A stretch of DNA of 64,000 nucleotides. Origin: CAYMPW01 sp964392725. Lineage in GTDB: Archaea; Thermoplasmatota; Thermoplasmata; Methanomassiliicoccales; Methanomethylophilaceae. This document shows, one piece after another, positions 20,900 to 29,617 of the stretch; within the stretch, counting starts at the first letter, position 1, and the number at the start of each line of letters is the position of its first letter. The stretch spans positions 1 through 64,000 of the forward strand of contig CAYMPW010000004.1 of the NCBI GenBank assembly GCA_964392725.1, given 5' to 3'. A model generated the notes under the pieces. That model was not told where the DNA came from and did not search any database. It saw nothing but the letters and a program-made list of their open reading frames with translations. Made by a program: the position numbers and the translations under genes.

Positions 20900-22030
20900 T
20901 CATCTTTTTGAAATTTTACGTGCGGTGCTTGCAAGGATATCCATGCCCGCGTTAATCTTATTCTCGTCTGCAGCATATGAGAATCTCAAATGCCCCTCTC
21001 CAAAGGAACCAAATGCAGATCCCGGAGTGCAGATAAGCCCGTCTTTTATAAGTTCCATTGCGAAATCTGCGGAACTTATGTTGTAGTCAAATGAGGGGAA
21101 CGCATAGAACGCTCCCTTTGGAGGCATGATTTCCATCCCCTCAATCTCATTGATTCTTTTACAAATCAAATCTCTGCGTGATTTGAATATTTTTCTTGAA
21201 TTTTCAAGATATGGTTCAATATCTTTCATAGCTTCCAGAAGTCCATACATGGCAGGCATATTCGGACTGGCACATAAATGATACTGCATTTTAATTAAGT
21301 TTTCCATAGCATCAGGATTCGCAAACAGCATACCCATACGCCATCCTGTGACTGCCATCATTTTGGAGAAACCATTTACGACAATTGCGCGGTCCAAACG
21401 AGGAATGAAAGAAAGGTGTTTTCCTTCATATACAAATGAATCATACACTTCGTCTGAAAGAATGATTATATCTTTTTCCTCAGCCAAATCCAATAATGCT
21501 TTGTATGTTTCTTCATTCAAAACACCGCCTGTTGGATTTGAGGGATTGTTCACTACAAGCATTTTTGTTTTATCTGTGATTTTAGACGTTATGTCTTCAA
21601 TATCCGGTTGGAAATCTCCCTCAGTAAGGCGATATTCTATCGGATTTCCACCACAAAGAGTTGTGTGCGGGCTGTAGATTACAAATCCTGGGCTTGGAAC
21701 AAGGACCTCATCGCCAGGGTCAATAAATGTTTCACAAACTTCCAACAATGCAGAAGATCCGCTAGGGGTAATCATAACATTGTCTTGAGAAAGTTTTCCA
21801 TACATCGAGAATCTGTCTGCACAAGCTTGTCTCAATTCCGGAATTCCAGGAGTTGGGCCGTATTTGTTTTTCCCGGCCATAGCAGCGCGGTTCATACCTT
21901 CGATTGCAGCTATCGGCGGATCTAAATCAGGTTCGCCGAGACCAAGGCTGATGCTGTTGGGCCCTGCGAGGTCAAACATCTTTCTGATGCCAGACATGGG
22001 TATCGATTCAATCCTTTGGGACGGTTTCAT
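20900..22030 (-). CDS. Class I/II pyridoxal-phosphate aminotransferase
   Basis: Fold-type I aminotransferase of 376 aa, related to aspartate/aromatic aminotransferases. Seen are NNPSNPTGG, SDEVYDSFVYEG (aspartate that pairs with the cofactor ring nitrogen) and the cofactor lysine in GFSKMMAVTGWRMG. Substrate class cannot be decided; aspartate, aromatic or alanine-type are all possible. First gene of a likely minus-strand operon (aminotransferase, acidic protein, mvk), divergent from a small membrane-protein gene. Confidence 0.92.
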   Translation of the reverse strand: MKPSQRIESIPMSGIRKMFDLAGPNSISLGLGEPDLDPPIAAIEGMNRAAMAGKNKYGPTPGIPELRQACADRFSMYGKLSQDNVMITPSGSSALLEVCETFIDPGDEVLVPSPGFVIYSPHTTLCGGNPIEYRLTEGDFQPDIEDITSKITDKTKMLVVNNPSNPTGGVLNEETYKALLDLAEEKDIIILSDEVYDSFVYEGKHLSFIPRLDRAIVVNGFSKMMAVTGWRMGMLFANPDAMENLIKMQYHLCASPNMPAMYGLLEAMKDIEPYLENSRKIFKSRRDLICKRINEIEGMEIMPPKGAFYAFPSFDYNISSADFAMELIKDGLICTPGSAFGSFGEGHLRFSYAADENKINAGMDILASTARKISKR

Positions 22031-22142
22031 GTTTCTGAATGGCAGACATAAGATATAGATTATCCCATTATCCGTTATATTTTATTGTAAAAATATCATA
22101 GCTCATCGGCAGGTTTATCATATAATTTGTAAATACTGACAC

Positions 22143-22340
22143 ATGCGCAGTCTCGAAATTTCTGAATATTTTGTTATATCTGCCATTATTGGATTTTTAA
22201 TGATGCTTATTGGAACATCGATTTATGTATTTTTTATACATGCTACTCCATATGTATCAATTGGATTATTCATTGTAGGTTTGGTTGTACTGATAATATC
22301 TTGTGTTTTGTTTTACTATCCAAACGTACTCAAAAGATAA
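22143..22340 (+). CDS. Small two-helix membrane protein
   Basis: A 65-aa protein, not recognised. Two hydrophobic segments are clear (about residues 11-31 and 39-58), separated by a short HATPY turn, with a basic C-terminus (NVLKR). A TATA-like ATCATATAATTTG (about 22116-22128) is near the ATG, so the message is short-leadered or leaderless. It ends 12 nt before the HD-domain gene and may share its transcript. Length, hydrophobicity and promoter support a real gene. Confidence 0.6.
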   Translation: MRSLEISEYFVISAIIGFLMMLIGTSIYVFFIHATPYVSIGLFIVGLVVLIISCVLFYYPNVLKR

Positions 22341-22352
22341 TTAGGTGAATCA

Positions 22353-23495
22353 ATGCAAAAAGTTCTCAACATGGATCTTGTCTATATGTTCTTCGGAGCA
22401 TCCAATATGCACAGATGGAATGATAAGATTCGTCCAATTGATCTCACAGAATTGGATAAACAGGCGCATAAGGCCGCAATCGCATGGGTTCTCGGAAAAT
22501 ATGAGGAAGAGTCAGGCGGCAGTGTAGATTGGAGAGCTTTAATCGAAAATCTTCTTTATTCGTTCATTCAAAGGGTTACATTAACAGATCTCAAACCAGA
22601 ACTGTTTCACCGCATCGAGCGCGAGCGTAAACAAGAATTAAACACATTTGTTTTACAGGATTTTGATAGCAATGTTCCAAATTGTGACACACAATTCCGT
22701 GATGGATTAAAAGCATATTTGGATTCAGAAGAAAATTCGACTGAGCGTGCAATAACTGATGCAGCGCACTATCTTGCAACATTGTGGGAATTTAACCTAA
22801 TCGAAGAATCAAATCGTAAAATGTATGAAACTGATCAAATTAGAGCAGATTTAATGAAAACTCTTGAGTTACACTCAGGAGTAAAAGGTGTTCCAGAATT
22901 ATCTGAAAATAAAGTTTATAGTTTTACCAATTTGATTGGACAATTAAGATTTCAAAAGCGTTGGGCAAAGACGCCCAGAGTTCCAGAAACAACAGTACTG
23001 GGTCATTCATTAATGGTAGCATCAATGATATTTATGCATGATTTAGATTCCAATGCAAATGATTCTCAGGTCTACAATGATTTCTTCACAGCGTTGTTCC
23101 ATGATTTACCTGAAGTTTTGACAAAAGATGTAATTTCACCAATAAAACTCAATGTTGGAGGTTTGGTAGATATATTGGATGAATATGAGCATGAACTCGT
23201 AGAGAGTAAAATTATGCCATTGTTGCCTGAGTCATGGCATGATGATTTAAGATTCATGATTTATGATCCATTCTCCACTAAGGATTCTATCGATCGTGGA
23301 TTTTGTAACGGTCCCGCTTTGAAAACCTGTGATCTTTTAGCAGCATATATCGAAGCACACGTATCGATGTGTTACGGGATAAAATCTGCAACTCTTGAAA
23401 ATGGAGAAAAAGATATTCTAAGAAAATTAAACTCTTCCAACACCGGAATCGATGTGAAAGAGTTAATTAAAAAGTTTAACGAAATGCATATTTGA
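22353..23495 (+). CDS. HD-domain hydrolase (YfbR/COG1896-like)
   Basis: 380-aa protein with an HD-type metal site: an early histidine in GHSLMVASMIF, then the HD pair in ALFHDLPEVLTKDV and a late aspartate in KTCDLLAAYIEAH. YfbR-like proteins are 5'-deoxynucleotidases; here the substrate is inferred only. The N-terminal half (KQAHKAAIAWVLGK, then IQRVTLTDLKPELFHRI) looks like a second, possibly degenerate, related domain. Start ATG 22353 is preceded by AGGTGA (22342-22347). Converges on serS with a 5-nt gap. Confidence 0.8.
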   Translation: MQKVLNMDLVYMFFGASNMHRWNDKIRPIDLTELDKQAHKAAIAWVLGKYEEESGGSVDWRALIENLLYSFIQRVTLTDLKPELFHRIERERKQELNTFVLQDFDSNVPNCDTQFRDGLKAYLDSEENSTERAITDAAHYLATLWEFNLIEESNRKMYETDQIRADLMKTLELHSGVKGVPELSENKVYSFTNLIGQLRFQKRWAKTPRVPETTVLGHSLMVASMIFMHDLDSNANDSQVYNDFFTALFHDLPEVLTKDVISPIKLNVGGLVDILDEYEHELVESKIMPLLPESWHDDLRFMIYDPFSTKDSIDRGFCNGPALKTCDLLAAYIEAHVSMCYGIKSATLENGEKDILRKLNSSNTGIDVKELIKKFNEMHI

Positions 23496-23500
23496 TTCGT

Positions 23501-24769
23501 TCAGTTTCCAATAACGGTCTGACCCTTCATATATGGTCTGAGAACTTCAGGAATGGTAACTGTACCATCTTTATTCTGATAGTTTTCAAGTATTGCAACC
23601 ATAGTTCTTGGGAGTGCAAGTCCTGATCCATTAAGGGTGTGAACAAATTCGCTCTTCAAGTGAGGTTCAGGCCTAAACTTGATTTTGGTTCTACGGGCCT
23701 GGAAATCTGTAAAGTTGGAACACGAAGATGCTTCCAACCATGTGTCTTTTCCAGGAGCATACAATTCAAGATCGTAGCACTTGCTACATGAGAAACTCAT
23801 GTCGCCCGTACAAAGCAAAAGAACACGATATGGAAGGCCAAGGCCTGCAATCAAATCTTCTGCATTTCCTCTGAGCTCTTCGAGCACATCGTATGAAGTG
23901 GATGGTTCTACGAATCTAACCATTTCAACTTTATTGAATTCGTGAACACGGATGATTCCTTTTGTATCTGCATGTTTACCGACTTCTCTTCTGAATGAAG
24001 GGAGGTAAGCTGTGTAGCAAATGGGAAGTTGTTCTTTTTCAAGAATCTCATCCCTGAGGAGATTTGTAACCGGAACTTCAGCAGTGGGATTGAGCCACAT
24101 GTCGTCTTTTTCCAGATAATACATATCGTCCTTCAGATTAGGATACTGTCCTGTACCTATTACGGATTGAGTGTTTACAATCACGGGGGGAAATACTTCT
24201 GTGTATCCCTGGTCGTGGTGTACATCAAGGAAATAGCTAACAAGAGCTCTTTCCAATCTTGCACCGTCGCCTTTGAGAACATAGAATCCACTTCCTGCAA
24301 CTTTAACACCACGATCGAAATCGATGATGCCCAAATCTTCTCCGATTTCAAAATGTTCTTTGGGTTTGAAATCGAATACTCTGCGTTCTCCTTTTTCACA
24401 GACCACGATGTTGTCGTGTTCGTCTTTTCCAAGAGGTACGCTTGAGTGGGGGATGTTGGGAATGTTAAGAACACAATCGTTTCTCACATCTTCAAGAGCT
24501 GCAAGTTTTTCATCATTGGATTTAATCTCATCTGATACTTTGCGCATTTCTGCAATCTTAGCATCTTTTTCGTCACCCTTCGGTGTTTTGGAGATTTCCA
24601 TAGAAACATCGTTTCTCAATTTTCTGAGGCGGTTATTTCTTTCGGTTATGGCTCTCCATTCGGAATCTGCTTCCAGAAACTTATCAAGAATTTCTTCTTT
24701 CTTGTTTCTGTTTACAAGCATAGTTCTGATGCCGTCAGGATTTTCTCTGATTACGTTGACATCAAGCAT
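23501..24769 (-). CDS. serS: Seryl-tRNA synthetase (canonical class II type)
   Basis: Charges tRNA-Ser; 422 aa. It is the common SerRS form, with an N-terminal tRNA-binding coiled coil (residues 1-105), the active-site TAEVPVTNL block, the motif 2 region FRREVGKHADTKGIIR and the motif 3 segment LNGSGLALPRTMVAILEN. It is not the rare zinc-dependent methanogen-type SerRS found in some Methanococcales and Methanobacteriales. ATG 24769 lies 10 nt after the YhbY gene stop, suggesting an operon with the RNA-binding proteins upstream. Confidence 0.96.
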   Translation of the reverse strand: MLDVNVIRENPDGIRTMLVNRNKKEEILDKFLEADSEWRAITERNNRLRKLRNDVSMEISKTPKGDEKDAKIAEMRKVSDEIKSNDEKLAALEDVRNDCVLNIPNIPHSSVPLGKDEHDNIVVCEKGERRVFDFKPKEHFEIGEDLGIIDFDRGVKVAGSGFYVLKGDGARLERALVSYFLDVHHDQGYTEVFPPVIVNTQSVIGTGQYPNLKDDMYYLEKDDMWLNPTAEVPVTNLLRDEILEKEQLPICYTAYLPSFRREVGKHADTKGIIRVHEFNKVEMVRFVEPSTSYDVLEELRGNAEDLIAGLGLPYRVLLLCTGDMSFSCSKCYDLELYAPGKDTWLEASSCSNFTDFQARRTKIKFRPEPHLKSEFVHTLNGSGLALPRTMVAILENYQNKDGTVTIPEVLRPYMKGQTVIGN

Positions 24770-24779
24770 TTAAAACCCT

Positions 24780-25073
24780 TCAGAATTTCTTTTGGGATAA
24801 TGAGGTCCATGTTCTCATATCTGTGAGAATCACAACACTTCCGCGTACATCCACAATCTGCGATGATGTAGCTTCCGCAATCGCTTCTGCAATTTCTTGG
24901 GTGTCACTTTCTGCGTTTGAGAGGACCTTAATTTTGATCAGACGGAGTTTCTTCAGCTGTGCTGTGATCTCCTCATAAAGACTGTCCTTAAGGCCGTCCT
25001 TGCCTACGTGCACGGTAGGTGATATTTCCAATGCGCGCCTCATAAGCTCTTTCCTGGCTTCTTTCTCTGTCAT
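24780..25073 (-). CDS. YhbY-like RNA-binding protein (CRM domain)
   Basis: 97-aa single CRM domain protein: helix ARKELMRRALEI, the conserved PTVHVGKDGLKDSLYEEI loop region and a VDVRGSVVILTD strand. YhbY associates with pre-50S ribosomes in bacteria, and CRM domains bind structured RNA. ATG overlaps the stop of the RNase P subunit gene by 4 nt (ATGA), so the two are made together; both act on RNA. Confidence 0.88.
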   Translation of the reverse strand: MTEKEARKELMRRALEISPTVHVGKDGLKDSLYEEITAQLKKLRLIKIKVLSNAESDTQEIAEAIAEATSSQIVDVRGSVVILTDMRTWTSLSQKKF

Positions 25074-25390
25074 TTTCTTTGCTCCTTTAGATAAGGTAAG
25101 CGATATATCTCATTGCATTCAGTACAGGTTAAACAAACCATGTGGTTGGAAAGCCTGACTCTGCAATTAATGCCCGGAACCATAGGAAGAAGACATTTTT
25201 TACAAATACGAAATTCTTTTGGAATTTTCGTACGTGTTTTCATACCTATGCGGCGGGCTAAAGACACATATCTTTTGGCTCTCTCAGGATGATTTTCCAT
25301 TACGGCTTCAGTCGAGAGATTCAAAAGAATGCTGATGCGTTCTGCACCGATTTCGCTTTTCTTTTGCGCTGACATGTGTCTTTTAGACAT
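25070..25390 (-). CDS. rnp4: Ribonuclease P protein component 4
   Basis: Rpr2/Rpp21 homologue, one of the archaeal RNase P proteins that help the RNA cleave tRNA 5' leaders. 106 aa. An N-terminal helical pair is followed by a zinc ribbon with two cysteine pairs, CKKC and CTEC. A TATA-like ATTTTATATCC (minus strand, about 25421-25431) lies upstream. Head of a likely RNP4-YhbY-serS operon. Confidence 0.92.
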   Translation of the reverse strand: MSKRHMSAQKKSEIGAERISILLNLSTEAVMENHPERAKRYVSLARRIGMKTRTKIPKEFRICKKCLLPMVPGINCRVRLSNHMVCLTCTECNEIYRLPYLKEQRK

Positions 25391-25432
25391 GTTGCTTCAA
25401 ATGACATCAGTAGAGACGTGGATATAAAATGT

Positions 25433-25456
25433 TGCACGTGCGCGAACGCACGTGCA
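25433..25456 (-). terminator. Strong hairpin between the unknown 337-aa gene and rnp4
   Basis: A perfect 10-bp stem TGCACGTGCG / CGCACGTGCA capped by CGAA (TTCG on the minus strand). It lies 8 nt past the upstream gene's stop and before the rnp4 promoter; followed on the minus strand by a modest T-rich stretch. Confidence 0.7.
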
Positions 25457-25464
25457 TATAAAAA

Positions 25465-26478
25465 TTAGGCTTTGGGGCCGGCAAGACGGAGAAGTTCTGT
25501 TCTTACATCAAGTTCTTCGCCTTCGAGTTCCTGATCGAGTTTTTCAGCATATGTTTCCCAAAGGAAAACAAAGTAGTCATGGAAAGCTTCGATTGCCTCA
25601 TCCCATTCTTTTTTGGTTACGGAAATTCCAAGGTCTGAATTTGAAAGTTTCCACGAATCTTTTTCAGGAAGATATGATACGTCTGCAATAAGAGATTCTT
25701 TAAGTTTGAGATCACCCGTTTCAGATATCATTCTGTGAAATTTCATAGATTTGAGTTCTATTACATTCTCTGCGCCTTTGATTTCGGTAATGTATCCATT
25801 ATCACCATAAACTACGATCCCTGGCACAATTACAGGAATTGTATTAAGGAACGGTCTTACAAGAGATTCAAATTCCGGTCTCATGAATTCAAGATTTATC
25901 AAATTCCTGCCGTGTTTTATAACGAACCTGTTACCATCTCTAACAATAACTCCATTCGAAAATCCGGGGACTTTATTTCCACAGTTGTCGATGTATTTTT
26001 TGTATTTTTCAACATCGATTTCTTTTATCTCAAATGTTTTAGATTCATTTCCAATTACGAGGATGCATTTGTTTTCAGTAAGGTGGTTGGAAATCGAGAT
26101 GAGTGTATTCGCAATATCCTTTCTGTAATTGAGATATATGATGTCGTCATCTATCCAATACGCGTCTTCTTTGCTTTTGGCATTTTCCAGAATCTTTATG
26201 AGTATTTCCACAGCATCGTCTGTAAGCGATCCGTGACCGGAAGCGGACGATGATTTGGCAGAGGATTTGAGACCCATTCCGCCTTTTCCGTCCATATATA
26301 GGATAAAACGGCTCTTGATTTTGTCCGATATAGGACCCAGTGAGTTAAATTCATCCGATACGATATATTCTCCAACACAGGATAATAGTGTCTGAATATC
26401 CACCATCATGTGTCCTGCCGCGGCAATCGGAATCTGTTCATCCTTTTTTTCTGGAACCAAGCTTATGTTTAATTGCAT
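25465..26478 (-). CDS. Conserved-looking protein of unknown function
   Basis: 337 aa from ATG 26478 (an in-frame ATG at 26490 would add 4 aa); not recognised. The protein is soluble, with no signal peptide or membrane segment. A serine-rich linker (SSAKSSSASGHGS) near residue 75 separates an N-terminal part from a middle region of alternating strands and helices. The C-terminus is helical and charged. No catalytic motif is evident. Monocistronic by position: an intergenic region with a possible RNA lies upstream and a strong hairpin follows its stop. Confidence 0.7.
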   Translation of the reverse strand: MQLNISLVPEKKDEQIPIAAAGHMMVDIQTLLSCVGEYIVSDEFNSLGPISDKIKSRFILYMDGKGGMGLKSSAKSSSASGHGSLTDDAVEILIKILENAKSKEDAYWIDDDIIYLNYRKDIANTLISISNHLTENKCILVIGNESKTFEIKEIDVEKYKKYIDNCGNKVPGFSNGVIVRDGNRFVIKHGRNLINLEFMRPEFESLVRPFLNTIPVIVPGIVVYGDNGYITEIKGAENVIELKSMKFHRMISETGDLKLKESLIADVSYLPEKDSWKLSNSDLGISVTKKEWDEAIEAFHDYFVFLWETYAEKLDQELEGEELDVRTELLRLAGPKA

Positions 26479-26526
26479 TTTACATCCCATGTAAACATAG
26501 ATTGAATTGTATTTTATTATTGTCAT

Positions 26527-26841
26527 TAAATTCTGTTTTTGAACTATTTATCGAACTGTAAGTAAAACAGTCCATAAAATTCAAATGAAAAATTAGATTC
26601 GATGCTTATTCGTGAGTATATTTTATTATATTTGGAGATGAATAAAAACCGGGGTCTTTTCGATCAACCCCATTATCCAACATGGGCAAGCACAATTAGA
26701 GGTGGTTTTTACCGCAGTCTGACAGAAACCCTTATATCTAATGTATGGATGGTCTGATTTGGTCAATAGACCGAATAGCAATAATCTTTAATTATAAATT
26801 AGAGATTGTGAGCACCAATACCAATCAATTGGGTGGTTCAT
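26527..26841 (+). promoter_or_regulatory. Intergenic region with two promoters, candidate structured RNA and rpl10e leader
   Basis: No protein gene seen. A TATA-like GTATATTTTATTATA (about 26616-26630) could start a short transcript near 26645. In 26644-26710, AAAAACC pairs with GGTTTTT around two mutually exclusive hairpins (GGGGT/ACCCC at 26651-26671 and CCCAT/ATGGG at 26669-26686), ending in a T-run. A second TATA (CCTTATATCTAA, about 26729-26740) serves rpl10e. Its leader has GGTCT/AGACC (26751-26772) and a 10-bp stem with one G-U pair (26783-26807). The ribosome site GGGTGG lies beside CCAA/TTGG pairing. Confidence 0.4.
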
Positions 26842-27360
26842 ATGGCAAGAAAACCCGCAGTGATGTACAGAGAAATTAAAGGACAGGCCAATACTCGTAA
26901 GAAGTATATGGGTGGAGTCCCCGCAAGCAGAATAACACAGTTCGATATGGGAAACACCAAAGGTGAATTCCCCGTCGTTCTCACACTTAGAGTAGAAAAC
27001 CGTGTGCAGATTAGGCACACAGCACTTGAGGCCGGCCGTATCGCCGCAAACAGGGCACTCAACAAGGAAGTCGGAGTTGCAAACTACCACCTCCGCGTCA
27101 GAGCATTCCCTCACATTGTCCTCAGGGAAAACAAATTGGCAACCGGAGCCGGTGCAGACCGTGTTTCAAGCGGTATGCGTCACGCATTCGGAAAGAATGT
27201 CGGAACAGCAGCAAGGCTTGAGCGCAACCAGGCAATCCTTACAGTAAGGACAACCCCTGCAGGCCTCAACACAGCAAAACTTGCACTGTGGAAGGCATCT
27301 ATGAAATTCCCCACACCTTGCTACGTTGATGTAGAACAGGGTCAGGAATTTGTACAGTAA
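26842..27360 (+). CDS. rpl10e: 50S ribosomal protein L10e (uL16)
   Basis: Large-subunit protein near the A-site tRNA, the archaeal uL16; 172 aa, standard length. Recognised from ARKPAVMYREIKGQANTRKK and the GADRVSSGMRHAFGK segment. ATG 26842 is chosen with GGGTGG upstream; a GTG three codons earlier is within the ribosome-binding region. Followed after 1 nt by dph2. Structured leader described separately. Confidence 0.97.
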   Translation: MARKPAVMYREIKGQANTRKKYMGGVPASRITQFDMGNTKGEFPVVLTLRVENRVQIRHTALEAGRIAANRALNKEVGVANYHLRVRAFPHIVLRENKLATGAGADRVSSGMRHAFGKNVGTAARLERNQAILTVRTTPAGLNTAKLALWKASMKFPTPCYVDVEQGQEFVQ

Positions 27361-27361
27361 A

Positions 27362-28348
27362 ATGTTCGATTTAGAAATCGACAATATCACTGCATGGATC
27401 AGCGACAGAGGATTCTCCTCTGTCGCACTCCAGTTGCCAGAGGGTTTAAAAATCCGTGCAACTGAACTTTCTAATATCCTGCACAGTAAAACTGGTGCTG
27501 AAATAATTATTCTCGGACGTCCGTGTTACGGGGCGTGCGACCTTTTTACAGATTATAAGAAAATTGCCGATGCATTAGTGCATTTTGGGCATTCTCCAAT
27601 TCCATCTCAGGGTGAAGATCCTGATGTTTTCTATGTTATTGCTCGTAGAATTGTTGATATTTCAGAATATGTTACATCTATAATTCCAGAATTATCAAAA
27701 CGTGTTGGTTTACTCGCTACGGTTCAATATGTTGATTTGATCCCGGAAGCCAAAATGATTTTGGAAAGAGCTGGAATCGAAGTTATGGTTGGAAATGGAG
27801 ATAATAGAATATTCTACCCCGGTCAGGTTCTTGGATGCAATTGTAGTGTAGCTGAAGAGATAGAGTCTGATGTTGACGCATTCTTATTTTTAGGAGAGGG
27901 TGATTTTCACCCGCTTGCAGCAGCTTTGGGTGTTAAAAAACCCACAATTATTCTAAATCCTATTACAGGCGAGATGCGCACGGTTGATGACGTAAGGGAC
28001 AGAATTTTGCGTAAACGTTTTGCAGCGATTCAAACAGCTTCTTCTGCAGAGTCATTTCTGATAATTGTTTGTGATAAAATTGGACAAGATAGATCTTCTG
28101 AAGCTGTTCGTATTTCTCAACTAATCAGAGATCAAGGTAAAGTCGCTTACACATATGTCACAGATGAAATTTCTCCTGATCGTCTTTTACCATTCCGCGT
28201 GGATGCATACATAAATACTGCATGTCCCAGGATTGCATTGGACGACTCTGTAAGATATGGCAAACCCATGCTCACAATTCCTGAAGCTGAAATCGTTTTA
28301 GGACATCGTATTTGGGACGATTATATTTTTGATGCCATCCGTCCTTGA
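27362..28348 (+). CDS. dph2: Diphthamide biosynthesis enzyme Dph2
   Basis: Non-classical radical SAM-type enzyme that transfers the 3-amino-3-carboxypropyl group of SAM to a histidine of elongation factor 2. 328 aa from ATG 27362. The three cluster cysteines are seen in GRPCYGACDLF, GQVLGCNC and INTACPRIA. It starts 1 nt after rpl10e, so a translation-factor modification enzyme shares a transcript with a ribosomal protein. Confidence 0.93.
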   Translation: MFDLEIDNITAWISDRGFSSVALQLPEGLKIRATELSNILHSKTGAEIIILGRPCYGACDLFTDYKKIADALVHFGHSPIPSQGEDPDVFYVIARRIVDISEYVTSIIPELSKRVGLLATVQYVDLIPEAKMILERAGIEVMVGNGDNRIFYPGQVLGCNCSVAEEIESDVDAFLFLGEGDFHPLAAALGVKKPTIILNPITGEMRTVDDVRDRILRKRFAAIQTASSAESFLIIVCDKIGQDRSSEAVRISQLIRDQGKVAYTYVTDEISPDRLLPFRVDAYINTACPRIALDDSVRYGKPMLTIPEAEIVLGHRIWDDYIFDAIRP

Positions 28349-28395
28349 TGGTTTTTCTCGAAATATTATATATCTATGTTACATATCAAACTTTG

Positions 28396-29145
28396 ATGTT
28401 CACATCAGATAATCTTCTATCCGGAAAACTTCCAGATGTACGTGTAGGCATAGGTCGTGGCACGACCTTAGGACACGTTGAAGAAAGTGTTGCAGCTTTT
28501 CCAAATAACGATATTGTAATTTATGACGATCCAGAGTTACTTGCATCAGATTTGATGAATGGAAAAATTGATGCTGCAATTCGTGGAGATATGTCATCTT
28601 CTAAATTATTGCCCATTCTAAAAAGAGAAACTGGTTTAAAAGCATTAGAACGTGTTGTTTTGCTAGAGCCATTATGTGGAAAATTATTCTTTTTGGCACC
28701 TGTTGGTATCGATGAAGGTTGGACGCCTGAACAAAAACATGATCTCGTCGTAAAATCTGTGGATTTAATGGGTCGTATTGGAATGCGCAAACGTATTGCA
28801 ATAATGTCGGGCGGGAGATGTGAAGATTTTGGTAGGTGTCCGGGTGTTGATCGTTCTATAAACGAAGCTCGTGAACTTACAGATAGGTTAAATTCGGAAG
28901 GATATGAAGCATATCATTCTCAAATTCTTATAGAAGATGCAGTTCGTGAAGCAGATTTGATAATTGCAACAGACGGCATAACCGGAAATTTAATTTTCCG
29001 TACATTACATTTCATAGGTGGTGCGAAAGCTTTAGGCGCCCCAATTCTTAATATGGATAAAGTTTTCATCGATACATCGCGCGTGAAAAAAGATTATAGG
29101 GATTCTATAGTACTTGCGATGAAGATGACGGAGGAATTAAAATGA
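28396..29145 (+). CDS. mtxX: MtxX / methanogenesis marker protein 4
   Basis: 249-aa protein of the MtxX family, found in methanogens and distantly related to phosphate acetyl/butyryltransferases; biochemical role not settled. Seen are the VRVGIGRGTTLGHVEES start, AAIRGDMSSSKLLP and SGGRCEDFGRCPGVD. ATG 28396 is preceded at about 28361-28374 by ATATTATATATC, a TATA-like box that predicts leaderless transcription; the frame extends upstream into dph2 but that part looks non-coding. Its TGA overlaps the ATG of queD (ATGA). Confidence 0.88.
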   Translation: MFTSDNLLSGKLPDVRVGIGRGTTLGHVEESVAAFPNNDIVIYDDPELLASDLMNGKIDAAIRGDMSSSKLLPILKRETGLKALERVVLLEPLCGKLFFLAPVGIDEGWTPEQKHDLVVKSVDLMGRIGMRKRIAIMSGGRCEDFGRCPGVDRSINEARELTDRLNSEGYEAYHSQILIEDAVREADLIIATDGITGNLIFRTLHFIGGAKALGAPILNMDKVFIDTSRVKKDYRDSIVLAMKMTEELK

Positions 29146-29615
29146 TTTTAGAAATAGATGGAGCTCATTCAGGACTTAGATTTTCAGCATGTCATTTCAT
29201 ACCCATGCATGAGAAATGTGCCAGATTACACGGACACTCATACATTCTTCGTATGAGACTCGATGGAGATATAGGCGAAGACGGCATGGTAATGGATTTT
29301 GTTGTATTGAAGAAAAAATTGAAAGAGATTCTTGAATGGCTCGATCATAAAACACTTATTCCAACAACATCGGAAATCGTTAAAGTTACGGTTACCGACG
29401 AATCCGTCGAAGTCATTTCATGCAAAAAGAGATATGTATTTCCCAGAGAAGATGTGGTTTTGATGGAAATTCCAACAACCACTGCAGAAGAAATGACAAA
29501 ACACATGGTAACAAAGATGGTTAACGAAGTCAAATTCCCTTCAAATGTTAAATCCATTTCAATCGGTCTCGACGAAGAACGTGGACAAACAGCATGGTAT
29601 ACATTGGAGGTTTGA
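29142..29615 (+). CDS. queD: 6-carboxy-tetrahydropterin synthase-like protein (QueD/PTPS)
   Basis: T-fold enzyme converting dihydroneopterin triphosphate to 6-carboxy-5,6,7,8-tetrahydropterin, second step to preQ0. 157 aa. Zinc histidines are H26-like in FSACHFIPMHEKCARLHGHS (the cysteine before H is the catalytic position) and the HGHS pair; LDHKTL follows. Because queC and queE are next, the QueD role is favoured over a pterin-only role. Overlaps mtxX by 4 nt. Confidence 0.88.
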   Translation: MILEIDGAHSGLRFSACHFIPMHEKCARLHGHSYILRMRLDGDIGEDGMVMDFVVLKKKLKEILEWLDHKTLIPTTSEIVKVTVTDESVEVISCKKRYVFPREDVVLMEIPTTTAEEMTKHMVTKMVNEVKFPSNVKSISIGLDEERGQTAWYTLEV

Positions 29616-29617
29616 AC

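Noticed and set aside
22353..23495. Toxin or phage-defence role for the HD-domain genes
   Set aside because: Neighbours are housekeeping genes and there are no partner genes of known defence systems.
26640..26730. tRNA or 5S-like RNA
   Set aside because: No T-loop, anticodon arm or 5S core; only simple hairpins remain.
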